Below, piece by piece: positions 1-10,384 of a stretch of 22,426 bases of DNA. Positions within the stretch are counted from its first letter, which is position 1. Each line of letters starts with the position of its first letter. The translations under genes were made by a program, and so were the position numbers. Below the pieces are notes generated by a model. That model worked only from the letters and a program-made list of their open reading frames with translations. It did not search any database and had not been told where the DNA came from. Where the stretch lies: NCBI GenBank assembly GCA_035547055.1, contig DASZVN010000185.1, forward strand, positions 1 to 22,426, in the 5' to 3' direction. Source of the stretch: DASZVN01 sp035547055 (lineage in GTDB: Bacteria > Pseudomonadota > Alphaproteobacteria > Rhizobiales > Methylopilaceae).

Positions 1-164
1 TCGAATTCGCAGACCTCGGCGATGTCGAGGATGTCGTAGCCGCGATAGTGCAGGTCGTTGCCGGTCTGCCCCACCGTCGAGAGCGCGGTCGAGCCCGCCG
101 GGACCCCCGACAATGCGACCGATTTCTTCCCCTTCGGCGCCGCCGCCGTTGCCGTATCGCTCAT
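1..164 (-). CDS. prpC: 2-methylcitrate synthase, N-terminal part (cut by window edge)
   Basis: The ATG at 164 opens a frame that runs off the left edge, giving about 54 residues. After a short Lys/Ala-rich start it reads GVPAGSTALSTVGQTGNDLH and then YRGYDILDIAEVCEF, the usual N-terminus of type II citrate/2-methylcitrate synthases. The enzyme condenses propionyl-CoA with oxaloacetate in the cytoplasm as the first step of the methylcitrate cycle. A GAGGAG ribosome site lies just upstream and overlaps the prpD stop codon (11-nt gap), so the two genes are almost certainly one transcript and probably translationally coupled. The prpD neighbour favours methylcitrate synthase over the TCA-cycle citrate synthase. 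The catalytic half is outside the window. Confidence 0.88.
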   Translation of the reverse strand, partial: MSDTATAAAPKGKKSVALSGVPAGSTALSTVGQTGNDLHYRGYDILDIAEVCEF

Positions 165-175
165 CTTCGCTCTCC

Positions 176-1675
176 TCAGAACAGTCCCGGCCGGCCGCGG
201 GCGAGGCGGCCCTCGGGCAGCGCGACGTTGAGCTGGCCCAGCTCGCCCGCCTTCAGCCCGGTCGTGCGCTCGGCGGCCGCGATGAAGCGGTCGGCCTCGG
301 CCGGCGCCACGATGCCCTCGGTCAGGGTACGGAACTTCCGCACGTAGTCGGCACGGCCGAACGGCTTGGCGCCGAGCGGGTGGGCGTTCGCGACCGCCAT
401 CTCGTCGGCGATCAACGTGCCGTCCGCCATCGTCACCTCGACCCGTCCCCCGAAGGCCTGCTCCTTGGGATCGAGCGAGTGATAGCGCCGCGTCCACTCG
501 GGATCCTCGGCCGTCTCGATCTTGTGCCAGAGGCGCACCGTCTCCGGCCGCGCCGCGCGCTCGCGGGCGTAGCTGTCGACGTGGTGCCAGCGCCCGTCCT
601 CGAGCGCGACCGCGAAGATGTACATGACCGAATGGTCCAGCGTCTCACGGCTCGCGCGCGGGTCCATCTTCTGCGGGTCGTTCGCGCCGGTGCCGATGAC
701 ATAGTGGGTGTGATGGCTGGTCCTGATCAGGATCTTCACGATCTTCTCGCGATCGGGAATGCGGTCGCGCAGGCGAAACGCGAGGTCGATCAGCGCCTGG
801 CTCTGATACTCGGCCGAGTGCTCCTTGGTGAAGCTCGCCATGATGGCGCGCTTCGCCTCGCCCGGCGCCGGCAGCGCCACGTCGTAGCTCGTCTTCGGGC
901 CGCCGAGCATCCACGCGATCACCGAATCCTCGCCCTCGTAGATCGGGCTCGGTGCGCCCTCCCCGCGCATGGCGCGGTCGACCGCCTCGATGGCGAGCTT
1001 GCCCGAATGCGCCGGCGCGTAGGCCTTCCAGCTCGAAATCTCGCCCTTGCGCGACTGGCGGGTGGTGAAGCTGACATGCACCGCCTGCTGCACCGCCTGG
1101 TAGATCATCGCCGCGGGCAGCCCGAGCAGCGTGCCGACGCCCGCCGCCTGGGCCGGGCAGAGATGGGCGATGTGATCCTTCTTGTACTGATGCAGCGAGA
1201 TCGCGCGGGCGAGGTCGATCTGGATCTCGTAGCCGGTGGCGATGGCGCGCACGAGGTCGCGGCCGGAACAGCCCTTGGCCTGCGCCACGGACAGGATCGG
1301 CGGGATGTTGTCGCCGGGATGGGCGTATTCGGCCGCGAGAAACGTGTCGTGCATGTCGAGCTCGCGGACCGCGGTGCCGTTGGCCCAGGCCGCCCATTCC
1401 GGGCTCACCGTCATCGCGAGGTCCACCCCGAACACCGCGGCCCCGTCCGGCCGCGGATGGCACAGCGCCATGTCGCGCGCCGAGACCACCGGATGGCGGT
1501 TGATCGCGGCGATCGCCACCGCGGCATTGTCGATGATGCGGTTCACCACCATCGCCGCGACGTCGTCCTCGACCGCGACCGGATCGGCCGCCACCGCCGC
1601 GATCCGCCAGGCGAGCTGGTCCTCGCGCGGAAGCGCCTCCGCCGACGCATGGGTGCGGACCTGGATCGACTGCAT
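176..1675 (-). CDS. prpD: 2-methylcitrate dehydratase (MmgE/PrpD family)
   Basis: This is a 499-residue protein, close to the usual PrpD length of about 480-500. It belongs to the MmgE/PrpD family, which dehydrates 2-methylcitrate to 2-methyl-cis-aconitate in the propionate-degrading methylcitrate cycle. Family signs include the block ELDMHDTFLAAEYAHPGDN near residues 120-140, the SFTTRQSRKGEISSWKAYAP stretch, and a C-terminal half with the TSHHTHYVIGTGANDPQKMD region. The frame is open far upstream (to 2161), but nothing before the ATG at 1675 looks like protein and the extension would run into amtB, so MQSIQ is the chosen start. The ribosome site before it is weak. prpC follows after 11 nt. 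Regulation is not visible, but the gene reads out of a 340-bp hairpin-rich region shared with amtB. Confidence 0.92.
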   Translation of the reverse strand: MQSIQVRTHASAEALPREDQLAWRIAAVAADPVAVEDDVAAMVVNRIIDNAAVAIAAINRHPVVSARDMALCHPRPDGAAVFGVDLAMTVSPEWAAWANGTAVRELDMHDTFLAAEYAHPGDNIPPILSVAQAKGCSGRDLVRAIATGYEIQIDLARAISLHQYKKDHIAHLCPAQAAGVGTLLGLPAAMIYQAVQQAVHVSFTTRQSRKGEISSWKAYAPAHSGKLAIEAVDRAMRGEGAPSPIYEGEDSVIAWMLGGPKTSYDVALPAPGEAKRAIMASFTKEHSAEYQSQALIDLAFRLRDRIPDREKIVKILIRTSHHTHYVIGTGANDPQKMDPRASRETLDHSVMYIFAVALEDGRWHHVDSYARERAARPETVRLWHKIETAEDPEWTRRYHSLDPKEQAFGGRVEVTMADGTLIADEMAVANAHPLGAKPFGRADYVRKFRTLTEGIVAPAEADRFIAAAERTTGLKAGELGQLNVALPEGRLARGRPGLF

Positions 1676-2015
1676 CGGGGAGATCGCCTTTCGGGTGGAG
1701 GACGGGCGGCGGATTGTTAGCAGTCCGCCGAGGGTCTGTCTCGGCACGAACTCGCCTGTTCGCGAGGCCCGTTGGGATCCGCAGGTCGGGGCGGGCTGCC
1801 CCCCGCCTGCCGCTTCCTTTGGCAGGATGATTGCTTCGTGGGCTCCGCCGCCGCCCGTTGGCGCGGCATCGCTGCGCGGATGCCGTGCATTTCCGCCAAG
1901 TGGTGTCGCGTCTCCGGTGCGGAATTGCCTATCCAGCGTGCAGAATCCGCCGCTTCCGGCGGCATATGCCTTCTGAGTAGGCAGTCGACTCTCCTCCTGC
2001 CCACGGGCTCGCCAT
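1676..2015. other. Divergent prpD/amtB intergenic region with a series of hairpins
   Basis: This is the only stretch over 300 bp without a gene. It holds at least five inverted repeats: about 1751-1766 (CTCGC/GCGAG), 1790-1807 (GGCGGG/CCCGCC), 1806-1826 (CCTGCC/GGCAGG, 9-nt loop), 1861-1888 (10-bp stem with one G-U, 8-nt loop) and 1947-1962 (CCGCCG/CGGCGG). None is followed by a T-tract on either strand, so they are not ordinary terminators. No open frame here resembles a protein. It could be a structured 5' leader for prpD or amtB, a small RNA gene, or decayed palindromic repeats; the sequence alone does not decide. Confidence 0.5.
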
Positions 2016-3320
2016 ATGCTGAAGACGGTCGCCACTCTCGCCCTCGCCGCCGCCGGGGCCGTCCTGTTCCTCGGCTCGCCGGCCTGGGCCGCGGCAGGAA
2101 CGCCGCCCGACAGCGGCAGCGTCGCCTGGGTGCTGACCGCCTCGGCGCTGGTGCTGTTCATGACGCTGCCGGGGCTCGCGCTGTTCTACGGCGGCCTCGT
2201 CCATGCCCGGAACGTGCTCTCGGTGTTGATGCATTGCTTCGCGATTGCGGCGATCGTCTCGATCCTGTGGGCGCTGTGCGGCTACAGCCTCGCCTTCTCG
2301 GGCGGCGGCGCGGTGATCGGCTCGCTGGCGAAGAGCGTGCTCGCCGGCGTCGACACCACGGTGCTGCCGAACGGACTGCCGGAAAACGCGTTCACGATGT
2401 TCCAGATGACCTTCGCGATCATCACCCCGGCGCTGATCGTCGGCGCTTTCGTCGAACGCGTCAGCTTCCCGTTCGTCGTGCTGTTCAGCGCGCTGTGGCT
2501 GCTCCTCGTCTACGTGCCGGTCGCGCACTGGGTGTGGGGCGGCGGCTGGGCCGCCGGGCTCGGCGTGCTCGACTTTGCCGGCGGCATCGTCGTCCACACC
2601 TCGGCCGGGGTCGCGGCGCTCGTGGCGGCCATCCTGATCGGCAAGCGGCGCGGCTTCCCCGCCTCGCTGACGCCGCCGCACAACCCCGGCATGACGATGG
2701 CCGGCGCCGGCATGCTGTGGGTCGGCTGGTTCGGCTTCAACGGCGGCAGCGCGCTCGCGGCGAATAGCACGGCAGCGGCCGCGATCCTTGCGACCCACCT
2801 CGCCGCGGCGGCGGGCGCCGCGACCTGGACCACGCTGGAGTGGATCAAGATCCGCAAGCCGACCTCGATCGGCGCGGTCACCGGCTGCGTCGCCGGCCTC
2901 GCGACCATCACGCCGGCCTCGGGGTTCGTCGGACCGGCCGGCGCGCTCGTCATCGGCGCGGCCGGCGGGGCGATCTGCCTCTACGTGACGGTGTTCGTGA
3001 AGCAGCGGCTGGTGATCGACGATTCGCTCGACGTCTTCGCCGTCCACGGCGTCGGCGGCATATTGGGCTCGCTCCTGGTCGCGATCTTCGCCGTGACGTC
3101 GCTTGGCGGCGTCGGCCTGGCCCGGGGCATCGGCTGGGCCCACCAGCTCGGCATCCAGGCGCTGGTGGTCGCCGCGGTGGCGGCGTGGTCGGGCTTTGTC
3201 ACCTTCGTCCTGGTCAAGGCGATCGGCGCCGTCACCGCGGTCCGGGTCGGCGCCCAGGAGGAGTTCGACGGACTCGACCTCTCGACCCACGGCGAGCGCG
3301 CCTACGAATACGAAGGTTGA
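2016..3320 (+). CDS. amtB: Ammonium transporter (Amt/MEP/Rh family) with signal peptide
   Basis: This is a 434-residue inner-membrane channel that conducts ammonium/ammonia. The N-terminus (residues 1-25, ending SPAWA) is a cleavable signal peptide as in other Amt proteins, followed by about eleven hydrophobic helices. Diagnostic blocks are LPGLALFYGGLVHARNVLS (about 51-69), AHWVWGGGW (170-178), DFAGGIVVHTSAG (186-198) and WVGWFGFNGG (235-244). The twin pore histidines are H194 and H344, and the acidic residue of the recruitment site is D186. The C-terminal tail (EEFDGLDLSTHGERAY) is the part that normally contacts a GlnK/PII protein; no glnK lies beside it in this window, which is a little unusual. 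The ribosome site is weak and I found no convincing sigma-54 element upstream. The family call is secure. Confidence 0.95.
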   Translation: MLKTVATLALAAAGAVLFLGSPAWAAAGTPPDSGSVAWVLTASALVLFMTLPGLALFYGGLVHARNVLSVLMHCFAIAAIVSILWALCGYSLAFSGGGAVIGSLAKSVLAGVDTTVLPNGLPENAFTMFQMTFAIITPALIVGAFVERVSFPFVVLFSALWLLLVYVPVAHWVWGGGWAAGLGVLDFAGGIVVHTSAGVAALVAAILIGKRRGFPASLTPPHNPGMTMAGAGMLWVGWFGFNGGSALAANSTAAAAILATHLAAAAGAATWTTLEWIKIRKPTSIGAVTGCVAGLATITPASGFVGPAGALVIGAAGGAICLYVTVFVKQRLVIDDSLDVFAVHGVGGILGSLLVAIFAVTSLGGVGLARGIGWAHQLGIQALVVAAVAAWSGFVTFVLVKAIGAVTAVRVGAQEEFDGLDLSTHGERAYEYEG

Positions 3321-3390
3321 GCCGTCATCTATCGACGGCGGCGCCGCGATCTGCTCTATCCCCCGCGTGAAATCACGAGGGGTAGCGGCG

Positions 3391-4434
3391 ATGGCGGCGA
3401 TGGAAGCGGCGGACCCGGCAGCAACGGCGGCGGTGTTCCGCCTGGTCAAGGCCTACCAGGCCTCGCAGGCGGCCTATCTCGCCGCCGACCTCGGCCTCGC
3501 CGACCGCCTCGCCGCGGGTCCGCGCACGGCGGAGGACCTGGCCGCCGATACGGGAACGCACGCTCCCTCGCTTCGCCGCCTGCTCCGTGCGCTCGCATCC
3601 TTCGGCCTGTTCCGCGAGGAAGACGACGGCTCGTTCGCGCTCGCCCCGCTCGGCACGGCGCTCAGGAGCGACGTCGAGGGCTCGGCGCTGCCCTGGGTGC
3701 GCATGTTCGGCCACCCGACCTATTGGCAGAGCTGGGGCGCGCTCGGGCGCGCCATCCAGACCGGCGAGACTGGCGTGCGCCATGCCCTCGGCGCCTCCGA
3801 CAGCTTCGACCACCACAAGGGCGACGCGGCCTTCGCCAAGATCTTCAACGACGCGATGACCGCGTTCTCGGCCGGCAACCTCGCCGCCGTGCTGTCGCAT
3901 TACGACTTCTCGCGGGCGAAGCGCATCGTCGATGTCGGCGGCGGCCACGGCGGCCTCCTCGCCGGCATCCTGAACGCCAATCCGGGGCCGAAGGGCACCG
4001 TCTACGACATCCCCCACGTCGTCGCCGGCGCGCCGGCGCTCCTCGCCGAGAAGGGGGTCGCCGACCGCTGCACCGCCGAGGCCGGCGACATGTTCGAACG
4101 TGTGCCGGAAGGCGCCGACCTCTACCTCCTGTCGCGCATCATCCACGACTGGAACGACGAGAAATCGACGCTGGTGCTGAAGAACTGCCGGCGGGCGATG
4201 GCGCCCGGCGGCAAGGTGGTGCTGGTCGAGATGGTGCTGCCGGAGAAGATCGGCACCACGATCCGCGACCAGGACGAGCGGATGAACGACCTCAACATGC
4301 TGGTCCGCGACGGCGGCCAGGAGCGCGCGGCGGCCGAGTTCGGCGCCCTCTTCGCCGGCGCCGGCCTGCGCCTCGAGCGCGTCGTGCAGACGACGCTGGC
4401 GAACACCGCGATCATCGAGGCGGTGCCGGCCTGA
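3391..4434 (+). CDS. SAM-dependent O-methyltransferase (CrtF/ASMT-like, dimerisation domain + methyltransferase domain)
   Basis: This is a 347-residue protein. Residues 1-100 form a winged-helix dimerisation domain (YQASQAAYLAADLGLADRL; SLRRLLRALASFGLF). The Rossmann methyltransferase follows, with SAM motif I IVDVGGGHGG at 179-188, the post-I acidic segment VYDIPHVV, and the GDMFERVPEGADLYLLSRII block ending in HDW (H252, the catalytic base position in plant-type O-methyltransferases). The ATG at 3391 is preceded by GAGGGG at good spacing; an in-frame GTG at 3367 is a possible longer start. The family methylates hydroxyl groups of small aromatic or isoprenoid molecules (hydroxyneurosporene, acetylserotonin, phenols). 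The substrate cannot be read from the sequence and there are no carotenoid or bacteriochlorophyll genes nearby. It runs convergently towards the benzoate cluster. Confidence 0.85.
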   Translation: MAAMEAADPAATAAVFRLVKAYQASQAAYLAADLGLADRLAAGPRTAEDLAADTGTHAPSLRRLLRALASFGLFREEDDGSFALAPLGTALRSDVEGSALPWVRMFGHPTYWQSWGALGRAIQTGETGVRHALGASDSFDHHKGDAAFAKIFNDAMTAFSAGNLAAVLSHYDFSRAKRIVDVGGGHGGLLAGILNANPGPKGTVYDIPHVVAGAPALLAEKGVADRCTAEAGDMFERVPEGADLYLLSRIIHDWNDEKSTLVLKNCRRAMAPGGKVVLVEMVLPEKIGTTIRDQDERMNDLNMLVRDGGQERAAAEFGALFAGAGLRLERVVQTTLANTAIIEAVPA

Positions 4435-4446
4435 GAAATGCAGGGC

Positions 4447-4507
4447 GGCATCGGCTTTGCCGAAGCCCGCGACATGGGCACGCTGCGCGTGCCCACCCTA
4501 CGAAAAG
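4447..4507 (+). repeat. Palindromic intergenic repeat, family A copy 1
   Basis: This has two hairpins in tandem: TCGGC/GCCGA (about 4451-4463) and GGGCACG/CGTGCCC (4476-4494, 5-nt loop), followed by the tail ACCCTACGAAAA. The same layout and much of the same sequence occurs inverted at 6985-7055, so this is a dispersed element and not a private terminator. It contains the stop codon of the hydrolase gene (4498-4500) and lies in the convergent gap after the O-methyltransferase, where it may act as a bidirectional mRNA end. Confidence 0.8.
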
Positions 4508-5271
4508 TCGCCGAGAAACGCCGCCACTGCGGCGAGCACCGCGTCGGGCTGGTCGCGGTGGGGGCTGTGGCCGCAGGACGCGAGCTCCAGCCGACGCGCG
4601 GCCGGCAGCGCGGCCTCGATGCGGTCGAGCTGGTCGAGCGTGCCGTATTCGTCGCCCTGGCCCTGGATCAGGAGCGCCGGCGCGCGGATCCGCGGCAGCA
4701 GCGCCTCGATGCTCCAGTCGCGAAAGCGCGGGTCGAGCCAGATGTCGTTCCAGAGCCGGAAGCTGTGGGCGGGGTCGGCGTGGTGGCGGCCGAGGCGCTG
4801 GGCGAGGTCGGTCGCCGCGAACACCTCCTTCACCGCGGCGATGCTGTCATGGGTGATCCGCTCGACATGGACGTGGGGCGCTTCGAGGATGAGGCTCGCA
4901 ATCCGCGCCGGATGATGCGCCGCCGCGATCAGCGCGATCGACCCGCCGTCGCTGTGGCCGAACAGATGCGCCCGCTCCAGGCCGAGCGCGTCCATCAGCG
5001 TTGGCAACTTCTCTGCCTCGCGGTGCATGTAGTCCGGCGCGAACGGCCCCGGCATCGGGTCGGAGCGGCCATATCCCTGGCGCGACCATGCCACGACGCG
5101 GCGCCCCGTGCGCTCGGCCAGGCTGGCGGGAAAGTCCCGCCACATCGAGACCGAGCCGAGCCCTTCGTGCAGCAGGAGGATCGGCGTGGCCGCGGCCCCT
5201 TCCCTACCCGGCCACTCGCGCGTCTCCAGCCGGACGCCGTCGACGGTGACGAAAGTCGCGGTGTCGCTCAT
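4498..5271 (-). CDS. Alpha/beta-fold hydrolase of the box cluster
   Basis: This is a 257-residue alpha/beta hydrolase. It has the oxyanion-hole motif HEGLGS (35-40), the nucleophile elbow GHSDGG (Ser107), a GQGDEYG acid turn (Asp207) and the catalytic His in CGHSPHRDQP (His235), so a full Ser-Asp-His triad is visible. There is no signal peptide, so it is cytoplasmic. It is the last gene of the minus-strand run boxC-boxB-bclA, 133 bp after bclA, with a repeat in the gap. Hydrolases of this kind are often seen beside box and other aromatic-CoA genes and have been proposed as lactonases or thioesterases. A role in opening a lactone or clearing a dead-end CoA ester is my inference. The start at ATG 5271 has no strong ribosome site, so read-through from bclA is likely. 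Confidence 0.82.
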   Translation of the reverse strand: MSDTATFVTVDGVRLETREWPGREGAAATPILLLHEGLGSVSMWRDFPASLAERTGRRVVAWSRQGYGRSDPMPGPFAPDYMHREAEKLPTLMDALGLERAHLFGHSDGGSIALIAAAHHPARIASLILEAPHVHVERITHDSIAAVKEVFAATDLAQRLGRHHADPAHSFRLWNDIWLDPRFRDWSIEALLPRIRAPALLIQGQGDEYGTLDQLDRIEAALPAARRLELASCGHSPHRDQPDAVLAAVAAFLGDFS

Positions 5272-5287
5272 GGCCGGGGCTCAACCC

Positions 5288-5380
5288 GTCATGCCCGGAC
5301 TTGGTCCGGGCATCCACGAGTTTGTGGACACCGCCGCCGAAGAAAAGTCATGGATGGCCGGGACAAGCCCGGCCATGCCT
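5288..5380 (+). repeat. Palindromic intergenic repeat, family B (two head-to-head hairpins)
   Basis: Three inverted repeats follow each other: ATGCCCGGAC/GTCCGGGCAT with a 3-nt loop (5291-5313), CCAC/GTGG (5314-5327) and ATGGCCGGG/CCCGGCCAT with a 5-nt loop (5354-5376). The composition CGTCATGCCCGG...GGGCATCCACGA is the common REP-like style of Bradyrhizobium-type genomes (recalled, not searched). It fills the gap between bclA and the hydrolase gene and would be transcribed with them. A role in mRNA stability is inference. Confidence 0.75.
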
Positions 5381-5404
5381 GGTAGGCGCCGCGTATAGCG
5401 TTGT

Positions 5405-6964
5405 TCATTGGCCGCGCAGGCGGAAGCGCTGGATCTTGCCGGTCGCGGTCTTCGGCAGCTCGCCCTCGAAGGCGATCCAGCGCGGGTATTTATAGGGCGC
5501 GAGCCGCGCCTTGACGTGAGCCTTGAGCGCGGCGTCGAGCTCGGGCGAGGCGGCGAAGCCCTGCTTCAGGACGACGTGGGCGCGCGGCTTGATCAGGCCG
5601 TCGCCGTCCGGCGCGCCGACTACCGCGACCTCCAGCACCGCCTCGTGGCCGACCAGCGCCTCCTCGACTTCGGTCGGCGAGACGTAGATGCCGCCGACCT
5701 TCAGCATGTCGTCGGAGCGGCCGGCGTGGGTGTACCAGCCCTCGGCGTCGCGGACATATTTGTCGCCGGTCCGGGTCCATTCGCCGACGAAGGTCGCAAG
5801 CGAGCGCGGCCGGTTGCGCCAGTAGCCGGCGCAGGCGGTCGGGCCCTTCACCTCGAGGTCGCCGATCTCGCCGTCATCCACGGGGCTGCCGTCGTCGCCG
5901 ACGATGCGGACCTCGTAGCCAGGCACCGGCCTGCCGGTACAGCCGTGGCGAACCGCGCCCGGCCGCTGCGACAGGAAGATGTGCAGCATCTCGGTCGAGC
6001 CGAGGCCGTCGATCACCTCGACGCCGAAGCGCTCGGCGACGCCGCGGCCGAGATGCGACGGCAGCGGCTCGCCCGCCGAGATGGCGAGGCGGAAGCGCGG
6101 CACGTCCGCCGGTGCCGGCAAGTCGGGACTCGCAAGGAAGCCGGCGAAGAAGGTCGGCACCCCACCGAGGACCGAGACGCCGTGGCGACCCATCAGATCG
6201 CCGATCGCCGCGGGCGTCGCCCGGCCGGGATGGAGCACCGCCGTCGCACCGGCGGCGAACGGAAAGGTCAGCGCGTTGCCGAGGCCATAGGCAAAGAACA
6301 GCTTGGCGACCGACAGCACCACGTCGTCCTCGCGAAAGCCGGCGACGGCGATGCCATAGAGATTGGCAGTGAGGCGGAGCACGGCCTGGGTATGCATCGC
6401 GCCCTTGGGGCGGCCGGTCGAGCCCGAGGTGTAGAGCCAGAACGCGACGTCGTCGCGATGCGTGTCGGCCGGCTCGGTCATCGGCGTTGCGGCAGCGAGG
6501 ACGTCGTCGAAGCGCGGCCACGGCCCCTCGCCGATCGAGAAGAACCGCACCGCCGGAAAATCCGGCGCGATCTTCTCCCACTGCGCGCTCAGCTCGGCGC
6601 TGACGACCACCGCGGCGGCGCCGCTGTCGGCGAGGATCCAGCGATAGTCCGCCTCGGTCAGCATCGTGTTGAGCGGCACCGGCACGATGCCGGCCTTGAT
6701 CGCGCCGAGGAAGGCGGTTGGGAAATCCACCATATCGAGGAGGCACAGGAGGACGCGTTGCTCGCGCCGGATGCCCGCGGCGCGGAGCGCGCCGGCGCAG
6801 TGGTCGATCCGCTCGGCGAGCGCGCCGTAGGTGATGGCGCCGGCGGGGTCGATCACCGCGGTCTTGCCGGCGCGGCCGGCGGCGAGGTTGCCGCCGATCA
6901 GGTCGGCCGCCGCGTTGTAGCGCTCCAGCAGGTCGGCGATCGTTCGCGCCTCCGCGGTCTCCAT
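5405..6964 (-). CDS. bclA: Benzoate-CoA ligase
   Basis: This is a 519-residue adenylate-forming enzyme that activates benzoate with ATP and CoA to benzoyl-CoA. Motifs in order: YTSGSTGRPKG P-loop (178-188), the GLGSTEMLHIFLS substrate/adenine block, WTRTGDKYVRDAEGWYTHAG (A7), GRSDDMLKVGG hinge (A8), and PKTATGKIQR with the catalytic Lys510 at the C-terminus (A10). The length and the short N-terminus fit the benzoate-CoA ligase group and not long-chain acyl-CoA synthetases. A very good ribosome site (GGGAGGAA) sits 5-6 nt before the ATG at 6964. It lies 97 bp behind boxB, with a family A repeat between. Related substrates such as 2-aminobenzoate cannot be excluded, but the boxB/boxC neighbours argue for benzoate. 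Confidence 0.92.
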   Translation of the reverse strand: METAEARTIADLLERYNAAADLIGGNLAAGRAGKTAVIDPAGAITYGALAERIDHCAGALRAAGIRREQRVLLCLLDMVDFPTAFLGAIKAGIVPVPLNTMLTEADYRWILADSGAAAVVVSAELSAQWEKIAPDFPAVRFFSIGEGPWPRFDDVLAAATPMTEPADTHRDDVAFWLYTSGSTGRPKGAMHTQAVLRLTANLYGIAVAGFREDDVVLSVAKLFFAYGLGNALTFPFAAGATAVLHPGRATPAAIGDLMGRHGVSVLGGVPTFFAGFLASPDLPAPADVPRFRLAISAGEPLPSHLGRGVAERFGVEVIDGLGSTEMLHIFLSQRPGAVRHGCTGRPVPGYEVRIVGDDGSPVDDGEIGDLEVKGPTACAGYWRNRPRSLATFVGEWTRTGDKYVRDAEGWYTHAGRSDDMLKVGGIYVSPTEVEEALVGHEAVLEVAVVGAPDGDGLIKPRAHVVLKQGFAASPELDAALKAHVKARLAPYKYPRWIAFEGELPKTATGKIQRFRLRGQ

Positions 6965-6984
6965 GGCGTTCCTCCCTATTTGAT

Positions 6985-7055
6985 TTTTCGTAGGGTGGGC
7001 AGGCTTCGCTTGCCCACGTCGTGGGCATCGGCGCTGCCGATGCCCATCCTACAAG
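6985..7055 (-). repeat. Palindromic intergenic repeat, family A copy 2 (inverted relative to copy 1)
   Basis: This is the reverse-orientation relative of the element at 4447-4507. On the minus strand it reads GCATCGGC...GCCGATGCCC, then a second hairpin, then TGCCCACCCTACGAAAA. Hairpins on plus are TGGGCA/TGCCCA (6996-7016) and an 11-bp stem TGGGCATCGGC/GCCGATGCCCA with a 3-nt loop (7022-7046). Compensating differences from copy 1 keep the stems paired, the mark of a structured mobile or REP element. It fills most of the boxB-bclA gap. Confidence 0.8.
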
Positions 7056-7061
7056 AAGCGC

Positions 7062-8462
<1,401 letters not shown>

Positions 8463-8499
8463 GGCCGCTGTCCTCTCGTTAAATCACAACCGCATCGTC

Positions 8500-8632
8500 C
8501 CCCTTACCAGCCGGGGAGAGGTGGGGCGCTGCGGCGCCTTTCACCTCTCCCGGAAGAAGAGATCGAGTCGCATGCGCCAGCATGCGATCCGAGCGAGGGA
8601 TTGAGACGCGCACGCGTTGGCGTCATCGCCCC
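8500..8632. repeat. Palindromic intergenic repeat, family C
   Basis: The boxC-boxB gap is mostly inverted repeats: CCGGGGAGAGGTG (8511-8523) with CACCTCTCCCGG (8542-8553), one bulged base; TCGCATGC/GCATGCGA with a 4-nt loop (8568-8587); and GACGC/GCGTC around 8605-8625. The layout and sequence style match repeats found throughout Bradyrhizobium-like genomes (recalled). It would be transcribed between the two genes and could stabilise the upstream boxC message. Confidence 0.65.
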
Positions 8633-10300
<1,668 letters not shown>

Positions 10301-10384
10301 GTTCGTCTCTCCGGGCCGCTGCCACTATATTGCATCCGGCGTCCGCGAGGATGCCAGGAGCGTGAAGCGGATGCGGGACAGGCG
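10301..10384. promoter_or_regulatory. Divergent promoter region boxC / flavodoxin
   Basis: This 84-bp gap must hold the start signals of both directions. On minus, TATAGT (plus coordinates 10324-10329) is a 5-of-6 match to a -10 box, about 24 nt upstream of the boxC ATG; no good -35 box lies at 16-18 nt, which suits an activator- or CoA-ester-controlled promoter. A single TGCA (10331-10334) touches this -10. TGCA half-sites are used by BoxR in Azoarcus (recalled), but here I see one half only, so this is weak evidence. Confidence 0.4.

Noticed and set aside
1700..1900. Cobalamin riboswitch or 6S RNA in the prpD/amtB gap
   Set aside because: The B12 box and the GCTGCCCCCGCAACTG-like core are absent, and several separate short hairpins do not fit the single long rod of 6S RNA.
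1890..2015. Sigma-54 promoter for amtB
   Set aside because: I looked for GG-N10-GC spacing with TGGCAC/TTGC and found only poor partial matches.
1676..2161. Longer prpD start adding 162 residues
   Set aside because: The extension has no family similarity, crosses the hairpin region and overlaps amtB. PrpD length fits the ATG at 1675.
3322..3338. Terminator after amtB (CCGTC/GACGG stem)
   Set aside because: A short stem with a 7-nt loop and no T-tract.
1929..3449. A 506-codon minus frame antisense to amtB
   Set aside because: Composition is Asp/Arg/Ala/His-rich filler without motif; amtB on plus is certain.
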